Source: Symbiodinium natans (lineage: Eukaryota > Sar > Dinophyceae > Suessiales > Symbiodiniaceae). From it: 64,000 bases of DNA. Position 1 is the stretch's first letter. Each line of letters starts with the position of its first letter. The stretch covers positions 40,889 to 104,888 of the forward strand of contig CAJNDS010002746.1 of NCBI GenBank assembly GCA_905221605.1, written 5' to 3'. A program made the translations under genes and the position numbers. The notes beneath the pieces are model-generated. The model worked only from the letters and a program-made list of their open reading frames with translations, was not told where the DNA came from and searched no databases. Positions 29,510 through 41,928 of this stretch are shown here, one piece after another.

Positions 29510-29825
29510 AAGACCTCGACCATTCTTCCCTTTTTCTCATCGGCCAGCCAGAGCTAGAGGGCTTTGACATGGCGCGTCCTAACCCTAAACCCTAAACCCT
29601 AAACCCTAAACCCTAAACCCTAAACCCTAAACCCTAAACCCTAAACCCTAAACCCTAAACCCTAAACCCTAAACCCTAAACCCTAAACCCTAAACCCTAA
29701 ACCCTACGTTCGGCTGCTTCGGGCTTGGTGTTCACGACTTGGAGGGCGATCACGACGTGCGCAAGCGAGTCGCGGATCTCTCGGATCCTTTGCGCTGTAC
29801 GGCGTATGCATGGCAAGCTGTCGAG
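29510..29825 (-). CDS. Two exons joined across a telomeric-array intron, unidentified
   Basis: Exon 29825-29708 reads TAQRIREIRDSLAHVVIALQ and continues to TKPEAAE, a helical segment. Exon 29578-29510 reads AMSKPSSSGWPMRKREEW. They join at phase 1 when the 129-bp array 29707-29579 is removed as GTAGGG...GGTTAG. The downstream donor opens into the family F element. No family recognised. Confidence 0.5.
29579..29707 (-). repeat. Telomeric array as a complete 129-bp intron
   Basis: It consists only of CCCTAAA heptamers on the plus strand, so on the coding strand the donor, the body and the AG acceptor are all TTTAGGG text. No direct repeat flanks it. Confidence 0.6.
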
Positions 29826-29839
29826 CTTTCAGTTGAGAA

Positions 29840-31660
29840 GGGTTTAGGGTTTAGGGTTTAGGGTTTGGGGTTTAGGGTTTGGGGTTTAGGGTTTAGGGTT
29901 TAGGGCGCAGTGAACAAAAGGGGGGGGGGGGGGGAAGGTCTTCCGAGGGACCGAATGTGAACTATGCCCAAACTTCCTTAGGGTTGGGCTGTTCCGCATT
30001 AAACTGGCCTTAATACAGATTTTCGTTCCCCCTCCCCGTTATAATCCCGATTAAGGACTGTTTGTATAAGGGGAAAAATCCAAGTCCCAACGTTACAGGT
30101 ACAAGACGCGTCGCAAGATCTTCTTCCTACTGGTCTAAGTCCTCAGCGACGTACTCGACAGCCCAGGATCGAACAAAATCTCGGGCACTGGACAGGCATT
30201 CAGATGCAAAATGGCCTGGACAGGGCGCAAACCCTGAACCCTGAACCCTAAACCCTAACCCAGTCCGCAAGACCGCATGCATAAACCCTAAATCCCAAAC
30301 CCCAAGCCCTGACCCTTCACCCTTCTACACCCTGACTTCTTGTTGCAGGTGTTGAGGCGAGGCGAAAGGACTCAACATAGTTTGAGCCTGAGGGCTCTGG
30401 GTGTACCCAGGCCTTGGCAACAGACTGTCTTCAGTACCTTGGGGACCAAATGAACCCTCAAAAGTTTTACGGTCCATGCCTAAAACCCCCAAAGGGTTTT
30501 GGGCTATTTTTGCAGACTTTGGGGGTCCAGGTATGGGATACTAGTAGCATGGGGTACATGACCCTCCGCAATTTTGCGTTTCATGTGATCGTGAGGGTAC
30601 CAATCTGCTCCCAACCTATCGGGTCTTGGCGCGATACTGTTTCAGCGACTACGCACGTGCTCCCTGTGCCTGGGCCACAAGATTAAATTTGAAAACTTAT
30701 TCGTTCGCAGTAGGGAATTCTCGAGCTTAGGAGTCCCTACATAATCCCATTTAGGGTTTAGGTTTAGGCGGATTCAGCTTCTCTACTTCCCCCATTTCCT
30801 GCTACGAACTAGTGTGAAAAAGTCTGCACTTCTGCAGACGCTGTGAAACGTAAGTCGCCACGCGCTCATGCCCCAACGACAAGCATGCAGTTCTCATGCT
30901 GGAGGTGTGTTGAGATTTAGGGTTTAGGGTTCAGGGTTCAGGGTTTAGGGTTCAGGGTTCAGGGTTTAGAGTATGTAACCTGTCAGTCCTTCTTTGTTGC
31001 GGCCCGACAGATGCAACGTCAAAGGGGACGCCGGGTTCTGATGTTGGCTGCTGAACCCTAAGCCCTAAGCCCTAAGCCCTAAACCTTGAACCTTGAACCC
31101 TAAACCCGAAGCCCTAAACCCTAAACCCCAAACCCTATTCCTTGCAGCAAGCAAGCAGATAGTAGGACTGCACAAGGTCTGGTCAAAAAAAACCCCTAGA
31201 ATGTGCTTCATTGTTCTGTGCGGCATGACTGCCGGCGGTTGATCCAGGGTTAGCTGACTACAGGTGGCACCTGGAAGGGAGTGCCGAGCAAAAAGCTGTT
31301 TCGGGGGTGAACTCGACCTTGAGTTATACATAAGATCTGGGGAAGGGGCCACCGGAAGTTTAGTGTTAGGGTTTAGGGTTTAGGGTTTAGGGTTTAGGGT
31401 TTCGGGTTTCGGGTTTAGGGTTTAGGGTTTCGGGTTTAGGGTTTCGGGTTTAGGGTTTCGGGTTTAGGGTTTAGGGATCCTCACAAAAAAAAACACGTAC
31501 AAGCCCAGCCGATCTTGCAGGAGCTCGGGGTGGAATGGTGTCGAGTTGCAAAAAAAACCTCAAAACAAAAAGAATAAATACGTCCAAAGACCCTGGAAGC
31601 CCGATAGCCCTCAACCCCAAACTAAATCCTCACCCCTAAACCCTAAACCCTAAACCCTAA
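29840..31660. other. Arrays and unassigned sequence
   Basis: TTTAGGG at 29840-29907, poly-G at 29921-29934, TTCAGGG mixes at 30915-30970 and TTTCGGG/TTTAGGG alternation at 31365-31470. The frame at 30414-30686 has no protein-like signature I trust. Confidence 0.55.
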
Positions 31661-31674
31661 ACCCTAAACCCTCT

Positions 31675-31800
31675 CAACCTTATAAGGCGTCCGAAAATGA
31701 GGATGATGCTCGGCACCCCTCTCCCCTGTGCCCGGTTAAAAGACCCAGTCGCTGGGAAGTGTGGACCAGTCTGCCAGTTCACTGTGGTTCCTGGGGCTCC
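31675..31800 (-). CDS. Exon-like block, unidentified
   Basis: Open minus frame (NWQTGPHFPATGSFNR, VPSIILIFGR) between two arrays. No family recognised. Confidence 0.3.
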
Positions 31801-32029
31801 GGAGGTTTAGGGTTTAGGGTTTAGGGTTTAGGATTTAGGGTTTAGGGTTTCGGGTTTCGGGTTTGGGTAGGGTGCAGGATTTCGAAGCGGAAGGGTCTAG
31901 GGTTTCGGAATGTGCGGTCTGGCGTGCTTCATTTTGCGGCTTTTGTGGCTTCGGGGGATCTCCTTATCATCTTTAAATCGTTTCGACACACTCAGGGTTT
32001 AGGGTTTAGAGTGTAGGATTAAGGGTAGT

Positions 32030-32165
32030 TACGTGGGCCCATCTCGTCCCTGACCTTCTTTCAAAGACTTCTGAAGTATGGGCCCTTAGTATGTATAGAG
32101 TATTTAAGGGGTATATAAGAGGTTCCCCATTTCAGGGCCCATACGCAGGGACCATGAAACGACCC
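32030..32165. mobile_element. Family L fold-back (GGGCCCAT...CCATGAAAC)
   Basis: GTGGGCCCATCTCGTCCCTG pairs loosely with CAGGGCCCATACGCAGGGAC; TATTTAAGGGGTATATAAG lies in the centre. Related: 54818-54945. Confidence 0.4.
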
Positions 32166-32867
32166 TAAGATCTACATGCAATGTGACCATTATTGACACA
32201 TGTCCCTGCATGAGGCCTTGTCAGTATCCGGGTGCAGGGTTTCGGTTTGCTAGGAGGCTCGAGTTTCTCAGTCCCCCTGACACGAAAACTCCAAACCCTT
32301 TTTGCATCTGCACCGTACACTCCCCTTAGAACCTTAACAAAAATGAATTCTTTGATATCCTCTTGGGTTTTATATAAAAAATAGTAGGGGTTTGGGGCTG
32401 TAAAGGGGCTTAGGGTTGAGGACCCGCATGGCTGGACGACAGGTTGCGGGTGCAGGGTTCCTGGACGCACTAAACCCTAAACCCTAAACCCTAAGGGCCC
32501 CTAACCCCTAGACCCTAAGGGCTGTTCGAACGTGCTCATGGCACCCGGTCACCCAACCCCAAGCCTGTTTTGCCCACCACTCAACCAAGCCCTTTGTGCG
32601 CAACCCTCACTCAACCCTAAACCCTGAACCCTACACGCTAAACCCTAAACCCCAAACCCTACATTCTAAACCCTAAACCCTCAACCCTAAACCCCAAACC
32701 CTCAACCCTAAACCCCTAAACCCTAAACCCTCGGTAAAGCGTTTGTCGGTCAACTCCAAACCTTTTGCTCGCACCCCCCCCCCCCCACCCTGATCATGTT
32801 TGATCACGTTTGCTTTTGTGCACAGCGAGCCTGCGCCCCTAAAGCCCTACCCCCACAACTTGCTGTT

Positions 32868-33001
32868 GGTTAGTAGGGAATGAGGGAATGAGATATAGGG
32901 TACCTCATTCCCTCATTCCCTACTAACCAATCTTATCCCTTCAAGGGTATATATAAGGGATATAGGGTGCCTGATTCCCTCATTCCCTACTAACCAACAG
33001 T
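32868..33001. mobile_element. Fold-back element, family C, with an extra arm
   Basis: TGTTGGTTAGTAGGGAATGA and TCATTCCCTACTAACCAACA are nearly perfect outer arms, and a third inner copy (about 32906-32929) sits in the middle. It is the longest-arm copy of the element spliced out at 17774-17652. Confidence 0.75.
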
Positions 33002-33216
33002 AAGTGAAGCAAGCTAATACACACGATTTTGAAGGAAAGTCCGATTTAGATGATGATACAATTCTTGCATTGAACTATTCCATTCCCCTGTTCTTCCATT
33101 CTTCTAGTAGCACCTTGTTAGGTTCTTGGTTAGCTAATTAGATTACTATATTGCAAATTAACTAGGCTTCCCGCACATCCCAAGTCCTACCCTCAGTCCC
33201 CAACCTTAGCCCTGGC

Positions 33217-33465
33217 GCGCGCGCGAGAGAGCGAGAGAGAGTGAGACAAAGAGACGAAAAGACAAAGAGAGAGAGAGAGAGAGTGAGAGGAGAGAGAGAG
33301 AGGGAGACAGGGAGAGGAGAGCGGAACCAAAAAGTGGAGCGAGAGTGAGAGTGAGCATGACCGTGAGAGTGAGTGAAAAATAGAAAGAGAGAGAGAGAGA
33401 GAGAGACAGTGAGAGTGACAGTGAGAGTAAGAGTGATAGGGAGAGTGAGAGTGATTCAGAGAGTT
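33217..33465. repeat. GA-rich (GAGAGA, GTGAGA) microsatellite
   Basis: Purine-only on the plus strand for about 240 bp. Ser/Leu frames on the minus strand are artefacts. Confidence 0.95.
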
Positions 33466-33726
33466 TCCTAGATGGGTTCATATGCTTGTACTGTTTCTAG
33501 TGTTAGGCAATTGCTAGTTATATACTATGTTGATGTAGTACTCAAAAACTTTATTATAGTATTCTAATAAGTTAAGCTAGTATTCTGAACTGTATTCGTT
33601 TAGAAATACGTCACTAGCTGAATATACATATATATATATACACATATATATATACACCCTCTCGACCACCAAGAGGGAAAGGCCCTAGACCCTAAACAGA
33701 CGGGCCTGGCAGGTCTCATGGCTTTC

Positions 33727-33826
33727 CCAGTAGCCCAAAAAAGGGTGCCTTTTTGAACGCCTTGTTTGTCTTGAAAACACAGTTGTTTTCTGACAAAAAA
33801 AAGATTTCTGAGGGATCCTGGCCTAC
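33727..33826. mobile_element. Fold-back element, family F
   Basis: CAGTAGCCCAAAAAAGGGTG and GAGGGATCCTGGCCTACAG carry the family words. A TTTAGGG array follows directly. Confidence 0.5.
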
Positions 33827-34189
33827 AGAAAGGGTTTAGGGTTTAGGGTTTAGGGTTTAGGGTTTAGGGTTTAGGGTTTAGGGAACAAAACCCGAAAGCC
33901 CTTGACCCCTCCTACACCCTAATTCCAACCTCTGAGGTGCTCGCCAGCGCAAGCTTCAAAGAGCGGGGTGCATATTGCACGCTCGGATGCCTGGGCTCGG
34001 GGAGTTGGGGTAGGGTTTCGGGTTTCGGGTTTCGGGTTTGGGGTTCAGGGTTTAGGGTGTAGGACGCTGAAGGTTTGACCCACAGCCCAGAGCCATGAAA
34101 CCCTCGGGAGCAAGGTTCGGGGATTCGCGGCCAGCCCACTGTGGTAAAGGAGCCTACGTTGCAAACAAAAAACAGGAGACAGGAAACCC

Positions 34190-35640
34190 TAAACCCCAAA
34201 CCCTAAACCCAACCCCAAACCCGAAACCCGAAACCCTGAACCCCAACCCTAAACCCTAAACCCCACACCCTAAGCCCTAAACCCTAAACCCTAAACCCCA
34301 AATCCTAAACCCTGAACCGCCAGACCGCCCTAACCCTCGACTGCACGATTGTCTCGGCGGCGCCGTGAGGAGCCCTGCCCTAAACCCTAAACCCTAAACC
34401 CTGAACCCTAAACCCTAAACCCTTAACCCTAAACCCTAAACCGTAAACCCGAAACCCGAAACTGCGGCTTCTGAAAGCCAATCAACGGAAGCCTCCCTAG
34501 GGTTAAGGGGCCCTGCCACCCCTTCTAGTATAGCCTCGCTCAACAGGGGGTACTAGAATCCCAATTCAGGACTCTTAGTATAAGGGGGAACATCCCAACC
34601 TAAACCCCAAGTCAAACCCTATTCCCTACACCTTGAACCCTGAACTTACTAAACCCTAAACTTACTAAACCCTGAAGCCTAAACCCTAAACCCTAAACCA
34701 ACCCTAAACCCTAAACCCCAAACTCCAAACCCTAAACCCTGCACCCTGAACCCTGAGGGAGGCAACCGCTCCAGGATTCTGACTCCTCATCTGTGGGCGT
34801 ATCCTCGTCGTAGCCTGCGGTCTTCGGACTGTTGGTGGAAAGAAGGTAGGGGTGTCAGAGATGGTTCGAATGCTATAGGTAGGGTTCAGGGTTCAGGGTT
34901 CAGGGTGTAGGGATTAGGGTTTAGGGTTTAGGGCTTAGGGTGTAGGGCTTAGGGTGTAGGGCTTAGGGTGTAGGGCTTAGGGTTCGGTCATGTCAAAAAG
35001 TTACTGAATAAGCAGGGTTTAGGGAGCATCTCCGAAATAGCCCCCCAGCCAAGAGTGATAGGTCTGGGGTGGTTTGTACGGCTCCATTTTTGGGTAGGGG
35101 GGGGGGGGTATAGGGTTGAGAGTTACACCAAGGGACCGCGACTTAGAGATATTTTCAGAACTAAGCCCCGAAACCCTAACCCTAAGCCCTAAGCCCTAAA
35201 CCCTAAACCCCAAACCCTACACATACCGGCTTTCAATCCCCAATCAATTGGCGACACTCTGGCTCTCCAAATCCGAGGGTGGCCCCTTGGCTTGAAAATG
35301 CTGAGAACCCTCCAAACCTACACTCCAAACAGGAAAAACAAGCAGTGCCAAAAACAAAGAGAAAAAAACTCGCTCTCACACACAAAACACAACGAAGCAC
35401 ACAGGAGCAAAGAACAACATAACTTCAGCAAACACCCTCAACCCTAAAACCCCAGGCCCAGAGACCCGACTCTCTAAATCCTGGAGCAAACCTTGAAAGC
35501 CCTAAACCCTAAACCCTAAACCCCAAACCCCAAACCCTAAACCCTAAACCCTACGAACGGGGCCCCCTGCCCATCATCCAGGTCAGGAGGCCGGAGCCCC
35601 TATTCTTGGCTCGGCCTGGGCTCTATTGTCGCGCGTTTAG
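34190..35640. other. Degenerate heptamer field with one exon-like island
   Basis: CCCTAAA/CCCGAAA/CCCCAAA mixtures at 34190-34310, 34380-34465 and 34600-34750, and GGGCTTAGGGTGTA period-14 text at 34930-34985. Between 34757 and 34845 a minus frame (YDEDTPTDEESESWSGC) is acidic and protein-like. Confidence 0.55.
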
Positions 35641-36639
35641 GGTTTAGGGTTTAGGGTTTAGGGTTTAGGGTTTAGGGTTTAGGGTTTAGGGCTCAGGGTT
35701 GAGGAATTAGGGTCTAGGGTTTAGGGTTCAAGGTTGAGGAGTTGGGGTTGAAGGTGAGGGTCTCGGGGGCTCTTTGTACAGGTTTCTTGTAGACTTGAGT
35801 TCGCGAGGGTCCTTGCGATTTCTGCTCTAAGGTTCTAAGCTATGCACCCGAAGCCCAAGGGTTCAGGGGTTTGCGGATTGAGGGTTTAGGGTTTAGGGAA
35901 GGTTGAAATCTAGGAATTTAATTAAGAGCCTCCGGCTCAAGCCGCCGACCCCGCAGGAGAACAAGTTTAAGGTTTGGGGTTTGGTGATCTTGTTTGCGGT
36001 TCCTGTTAAGGGGGGGGTAGGGGGTGGGCGGGGGGGTGGGGGCTGTGCGAAAACGCCTCTGTTTTTCCACGGAAAAGCTGGCGGGGTACCCCCCCCCTAC
36101 CCCCCCCCCGCGTTTTGGGGGGTAAGGAGGGAGAGGGATCCAACACGCCGCCAGGGTCGGCGGACTTTTCGCGGTTAGGGGGCTGATTGGGGTCTCGGGA
36201 GTTCGGCCGGCAGGTTGCAAAGTTGTCGGGAAATTCAGGGCAGGGGGTTGGGATTTAGGGCTTAGCCTCCTGAGCAACGGACAGTTAATCGAAAACTCAA
36301 GCAGCTTCTGTGAAAAGGGCTTCGCCCCCAAACCGTAAACTCTGCACCTTCTGAGGCTTTGGGCGCTTATGCCTTTGCGGCTGTTCAGCACGAAGGAAGG
36401 CCCCCCCCGGGCTGGCTAGTCAGCGCACTACCTGTCGGGTTTAGTTTTTAGGTTCTCTCAACGACATGTCTTAGGAAAGCCATTGGCGCATTCAAACTGG
36501 GATGTCGACATCCCGCTCTCCAGGCTCTTGCTCACATTTGATTACAAAACACCAGCCCAACACAAACTAATGTTAGGGGTCTGAATAAATAGAATATGGT
36601 TTTGTAGGGTGATTATAGTACAATTAAAGAGGGACCGAA

Positions 36640-37300
36640 AGGTAATACTATTAGTAACTATTCCGACCCCTAGATTATGCATGTGATGGGTTCGAGGGGC
36701 CCATGAAGCAGCCCCCATGAGGTCTGAGAATGTGACCTCTACACATATACGACCTGGCCTTTGCAGGTCCCACCCGAAGCCCGAACCCGAGAAACCCCAG
36801 CTGCCTCAAGCCCAAAGTGTCTATATGGGGTTCCCACTCCCCCCGAATCTGAGACTTCATTTTCAGGGCAACAAGACCAAAGCCCAAACCCCAAATCCTA
36901 AACCCCAAACACAAAACCCCAAACCCTAAGCCCCAAACCCTATATGGCCAAGCCCGACGCAGGTACACCTCTGGAAAATGCTTGCGTCGTCTCTGTAGGG
37001 GTCGTAGCTCCCCGTCAACTTCGCGCAAGCGCTGGGCACTCGGGCTTAGGGCTTAGGGCTTAAGGTGCACCGGACTTCCTCCTAGAGCCCACTAGCATGT
37101 GCACAAACAAGCGCAGGGCAAAACAACAGAGCACGGCACACCAAAAAAAAAGCAAACATGTGGCAGCACCCTGTGGCGAACGTGCAAGTTGAATTGCCCA
37201 GGAGGCTTGCCTGCTTGTGGCGCTGCTCCTCCAATGCAAAGCAGTACCTGCAATCCAGTGGGCCACTCCTGTCTGGACACTGGCTCTAAACCCTAGCCCA
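36640..37300. other. Unassigned unique sequence
   Basis: Two unique islands (36690-36890 and 37075-37290) around degenerate heptamers. Overlapping frames on both strands are open and I cannot choose. Confidence 0.4.
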
Positions 37301-37324
37301 AACCCAGAACCGAACCGTGACTTA

Positions 37325-37795
37325 AACCCAAACCCTAAACCCTAAACCCTAAACCCTAAACCCTAAACCCTAAACCCTAAACCCTAAACCCTAAACCCTA
37401 AACCCTCAAGATACACCCTCCAACGTTTTACGCAGCTTCAAGACTCTAAACCTTCAGGGCTGACCTCTGAAAAGGGTCAAAGGGTCTTGGGGGCTTCGAG
37501 CTTCGTCTTGCCGTAAGGGCCCGAAACCCAAAACCCCAAACATTAAATTCTTAGCATTTAGGATTTAGGGTTAGGGTTTAGGGTTTAGGGTTTAGGGTTT
37601 AGGGTTTAGGGTTTAGGGTTTAGGGTTTAGGGTTTAGGGTTTAGGGTTTAGGGTTTAGGGTTTAGGGTTTAGGGTTTAGGGTTTAGGGTTTAGGGGGTTT
37701 AGGGTTTAGGGTTTAGGGTTTAGGGTTTAGGGTTTAGGGTTTAGGGTTTAGGGTTTAGGGTTTAGGGTTTAGGGTTTAGGGTTTAGGGTTTAGGG
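37325..37795. repeat. CCCTAAA array facing a long TTTAGGG array
   Basis: CCCTAAA at 37325-37405, then 37565-37795 with over 30 TTTAGGG and a single GGGGTTT slip at 37693. Inverted orientation across 160 bp. Confidence 0.95.
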
Positions 37796-38469
37796 CTACT
37801 GCACCGGCCCCCCGAAAGTCAGAAGCATAGCCTGCGTCAACTCCGCCCCTGAAGTCTCGAGTCGGTTTGGGGGCTTTAAATACCAACCAAGACCAACTTT
37901 AGGGTTTAGGGTTTAGGGTTTAGGGCTTAGCAACTTAGGGCTTAGGGTGGATTTCGAGCTCACCCACGGACAACAGCCACTTTCTTCTCTGGCGCCAAGA
38001 CTCATTGACTGAACACCCCGTACAAACCTTTCCAGATGAACAAGTTGACTATTTGCTTTTTCTTTTCAATGGCGGTCTAGTTTCCCAGGTCTTGGAGCCC
38101 TTATTGCTAATGCAAAGGGAACTGGTGTAGATGCATGACTTGTAATATGTTGTGTCCTCGATCACCCAGACGTACCAGTTAACCGTTAAGTGAAGGAAAT
38201 GATCTGCTAAATCCTGGACACATGGACAAACAGACAAAAACAAAGGATTCCATGAGAGGTGTGAACGTGACAGAAGATAGCGGGGGGCCTTCATTTGAAA
38301 CCTAACATGCGATCATTCATGCTTCTTTTCTATTCTCACCGTGTTCGCGTGAATGCTGCATTAAAGGACGTACGAACTCAGTATAATATAGCCGCATGAA
38401 AAGACAACATGATGAGTAAATAAATATGTCTACCATAAATCAATGAGTCGATGTGCATATGTGAAGGTA

Positions 38470-38517
38470 TGCATGTGTGTACATATATATACATATATAT
38501 GTATATAGAAATATATG

Positions 38518-38549
<32 letters not shown>

Positions 38550-38985
38550 TGTATATATATGTATATATATGTATATTAATTTATTTAAGGCCTAAAACTC
38601 GAAACCTTGCAGTCCAGGGCATGGGATGCAGGTTTCGGAAAGTGACCGTCTGGGTTTAGGGTTTAGGGTTTAGGGTTTAGGGTTTAGGGTTTAGGGTTTA
38701 GGGTTTAGGGTTTAGGGGTTGAGGGTTTAGGGATTAGGGGTTCAGGGTTTAGGGGTTGAGGGTTGAGGGGTTAGGGTGTGCAGCGCAGGTGAGGGCGGAC
38801 AGGATTGTGTCGCCGACCACATCAAAGACGTTCCTGGGCCCATTTCTGCTTGCGTTGCGGGGCTTCAAGTTGGTGCTATCCGGGCAGCCGACCCTAAGCC
38901 CTAAACCCTAAACCCGAAGCCTAAGCCCTAAACCCTAAACCCTAAACCCTAAACCCTAAACCCTAAACCCTAAACCCTAAACCCT
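38470..38985. repeat. TATG microsatellite and heptamer arrays
   Basis: TATATG repeats at 38480-38580, TTTAGGG at 38653-38778 with TTGAGGG variants, and CCCTAAA at 38893-38993. Confidence 0.9.
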
Positions 38986-39085
38986 AAACCCTACAGAAGC
39001 TGGACTTCAACATGCCGTGGAAACCTAAGTCGAGCATCCCTGGCACCACCAAAACACCGACTCGTCATTCCTAGACCTAAGGGCT

Positions 39086-39359
39086 ACTCGGAGGTTCATG
39101 GTACTCAGGGTTTAGGGTTTAGGAGGTTAGGGTTTAGGTAGTTTAGGGTTTAGGGTTTAGGGTTTAGGGTTTAGGGTTTAGGGTTTAGGGTTTAGGGTTT
39201 AGGGTTTAGGGTTTAGGGTTTAGGGTTTAGGGTTTAGGGTAACCCAATTAAAACTGTACTTATAGCCCAATTATAACCCTGTTAGGGTACTTAAGGGGCT
39301 TCTATGTGGGTTATAACTACGCTTCTAATGAGTTACTAAGTACCGTGAACCTCCAAGTA
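39086..39359. mobile_element. Family A fold-back split by a TTTAGGG array
   Basis: ACTCGGAGGTTCATGGTACT and AGTACCGTGAACCTCCAAGT are the ends. The left arm is interrupted after GTACTC by an array (39106-39238) that resumes at GGTAACCCAATTA. Uninterrupted copies lack the array, so it came later. Confidence 0.7.
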
Positions 39360-40149
39360 TAAGGAGGGGGAAATACTGTAGAGGTACCCTGCTTTATGGG
39401 GTTCCTCGAACCAGGATGAGAGTAAGTTTAGGTAGACTGAGGGTACCCCCGAAGTTGGGAAATGCCCGTATAGGGTTCAGGGCGCAGTTTTGAAGGGTGT
39501 GGCTAGTGTTCCATGTGTGCTTCCTGTGGGGCTGGCCATGACCACAGGCATGGTAATACCGTGCCTGAAGACCTAATGGTGCCAGATACCTGCTCGAGGA
39601 CGAGATGCCTCGAAGGGATGCCAAGCCAGTGTGGGCAAGCATATGCCTTGAAAGTGCCTTGTCCATCTACAGACTTAACCTCGCATTCAGAGCCAGCGTT
39701 TCTTGGGATTCGGTGCCTTTTGAGGGCCCTTAGAAACCCCGCCCCCCCCCCTCTATCCTCCCTCCCCCTTAGGCCCTAGGATCCCCCCTTACCATTAAAT
39801 AGCCATTATGGGGGGGAAACCTTGGGTAGTAGCCGTAAACCCTAAACCCTAAACCCCAAACCCTAAACCCGAAAGAGGGGGTAACTAGAACAACGCATGA
39901 AAGCCGGTGTTCTCACCCGATGCCCTAAACCCTAAAGCCCTAAACCCTAAACCCTAAACCCTAAACCCTACTGACCTCATGCTTGGCCCCTGACATGAAG
40001 CTCACACCCACCGTGAGGCCCAGCAAGCTGGCTGCAAGGACCACCTCAGTCAGAAAACCCTTTCCTTCACAAGGGTCTAGGGTCTAGGGTTTAGGGTCTC
40101 GGTAGGGTTTAGGGTTTAGGGTTTGGGGTTTAGGGACTGAAAACCCTAA

Positions 40150-40262
40150 ACCTTGGGATGTTTCCCCTTCTACCAGCAGTCCTTGCAATAGGGGGTTTAG
40201 GGTTCAGGGTTTAGGTACTATGATGCCTACTAAGCACTGCTAGTCTAAGGGGGAACATCCCA
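40150..40262. mobile_element. Fold-back element, family D (GGGATGTTTCCCC)
   Basis: TTGGGATGTTTCCCCTTCTA and TAAGGGGGAACATCCCA are inverted arms, with heptamers (40193-40215) in the loop. GGGGGAACATCCC also ends copies near 24.18 and 34.57 kb. Confidence 0.65.
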
Positions 40263-41282
40263 CCCTAAACTCTTTTGTTGAACCGACCTCTGCCACTAAA
40301 CCAGCTGGAGCCATGAGCACACGAGCTCCACTCAATGCGAAACAGGGAAATCCATGAAACATGAATCTTGCTATACATTGCTTGCCTGAAACCCTAAACC
40401 CTAAACCCTAAAGCCTAAACCGTAAACCTTGAGCCCTCAGCCCTACACTCAGGCTATCTCCCTAAATTAGGGTCCCGATATCGTACGGCACCTTTTAAAG
40501 GGACCCCTGCAAAGTGATCCAATTTAGAGACGTACCGCAATGTATTGGGGGGCCCAGAGAATGGGCGGACGTTTTGCTGGGAGCCAACTATTTTGTGCCA
40601 AAACAATAAACCCAAAACCCAAAAACCTAAACTACACCCCTAAACACCGGCCATGAACCCATGCATGCGTTGATTCGGGGGTCGTCACTCCTAGATATGG
40701 GCAGTTCTCTACATTAGGGTTCCTTTTAGGGGGCCCTTCTTTACCTCCATGGCACGGGTAGCGAGCTGCGTGGCTTCCCTCAGCAAAGTGGTTCCGGATT
40801 GAAGGGCTTAGGGCTTAGGGTTTAGGTTCAGCTGTCCTAAACAGCTCAAGCGCCTTCTAAGGATGCCCTCTGAACATCACTAAGGATTTCGGCGAACTTG
40901 GTGATGCTACAGAGCATGGGCACCCTGAACACTTAACCCAAAAAAGCCTGAAACCTAACCCCCCCAAAACCGCAAGCACTAAACCCCCCCCCCCCTCCCC
41001 CCAGAAACCTTTTGCATCCTGACCCCGATCCCTAGACCCTAGACTCTAAACTCTAAACCAAACCCTGAAAACATGCTGCATCCAAGCCCAAAACCCTAAA
41101 CCCAAAGCCCAAAACCCTAAACCCTAAACCCTAAACCCTAAACCCTAAATCCCTAAACCCTAAACCTCTGAGGCTTTCGCAGCTTCGGGCTCCTGGAGAA
41201 ACCCATCACCTGCTGGACCGTGGGTCGCTCGATTTGGGGGACCTTGCAAGGGTTTAGGGCTTAGGAACTAGGATTTAGAGTC

Positions 41283-41470
41283 CCTAAACCCTAAACCCTA
41301 AACCCTAAACCCTAAACCCTAAACCCTAAACCCTAAACCCTAAACCCTAAACCCTAAACCCGCGACGACATGCTGCACGTTGGTCATTGACACGAACCAC
41401 CTGGTCAGCATCATTGAAGACGACAAGTAGGCAAGGAGACAGTTGCAGTTCAATCTTGCCTCCGGCGGAG
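41283..41470 (-). CDS. Exon with a telomeric-array donor, unidentified
   Basis: The minus block 41465-41360 reads KIELQLSPCLLVVFNDADQV, a beta-rich segment, and ends CGG|GTTTAGGG where the array 41283-41359 begins. No family recognised. Confidence 0.4.
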
Positions 41471-41497
41471 TATCAGCCACTTGAAGGGTTGACGAAA

Positions 41498-41595
41498 ATA
41501 GGGGACCCGTAATATAGCCCCCAAATACGAGGGTTCCCTTATACTAAGGACCCCAATAAGGTACCCCTAATTTCGGAAATCCCCACTTTAACAAC
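41498..41595. mobile_element. Fold-back element, family M
   Basis: GGGGACCCGTAATATAGCCC, GAGGGTTCCCTTATACTAAG and AATTTCGGAAATCCCC match 55350-55445 and, inverted, the spliced segment 869-776. Confidence 0.5.
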
Positions 41596-41689
41596 CTTAC
41601 ACCCTAAACCCTAAACCCTAAACCCTAAACCCTAAGCCCTAAACCCTAAACCCTAAACCCCGGGGCGATCCGAGGTTGCACAGCATGGG

Positions 41690-41891
41690 CTGTACCAGGA
41701 CGGGCGATTAGACCCCATAACCTCTTTAAAAAGGCCCATTTATGGAGTTTTTGATCCCTCGAATGCCCTACAACCTCTTAAGCAGGCCCTTTATAGCATT
41801 CTAGGGCCTAGTAGCTTATGCCCTAGAACCTCTGAAGCAGGCCCTTTATAGAGCTGATTGTGGGGATTCTAGGGCCTCGTAGCCCACCCTG
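41690..41891. mobile_element. Family B fold-back with an inner tandem repeat
   Basis: CCAGGACGGGCGATTAGACC pairs with GTAGCCCACCCTGGT. GCAGGCCCTTTATAG and ATTCTAGGGCCT repeat inside with a period of about 60 bp, resembling the 8.3-kb copy. Confidence 0.6.
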
Positions 41892-41928
41892 GTTCTGCCC
41901 CACGGACGTGCTTGAACTGAAGGAACGC

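Noticed and set aside
33206-33481. Ser/Leu-rich signal-peptide-like frame
   Set aside because: It comes from the GAGA microsatellite.
34860-34880. tRNA B-box-like GGTTCGAAT
   Set aside because: No A box or acceptor stem could be found; the same holds at 1206.
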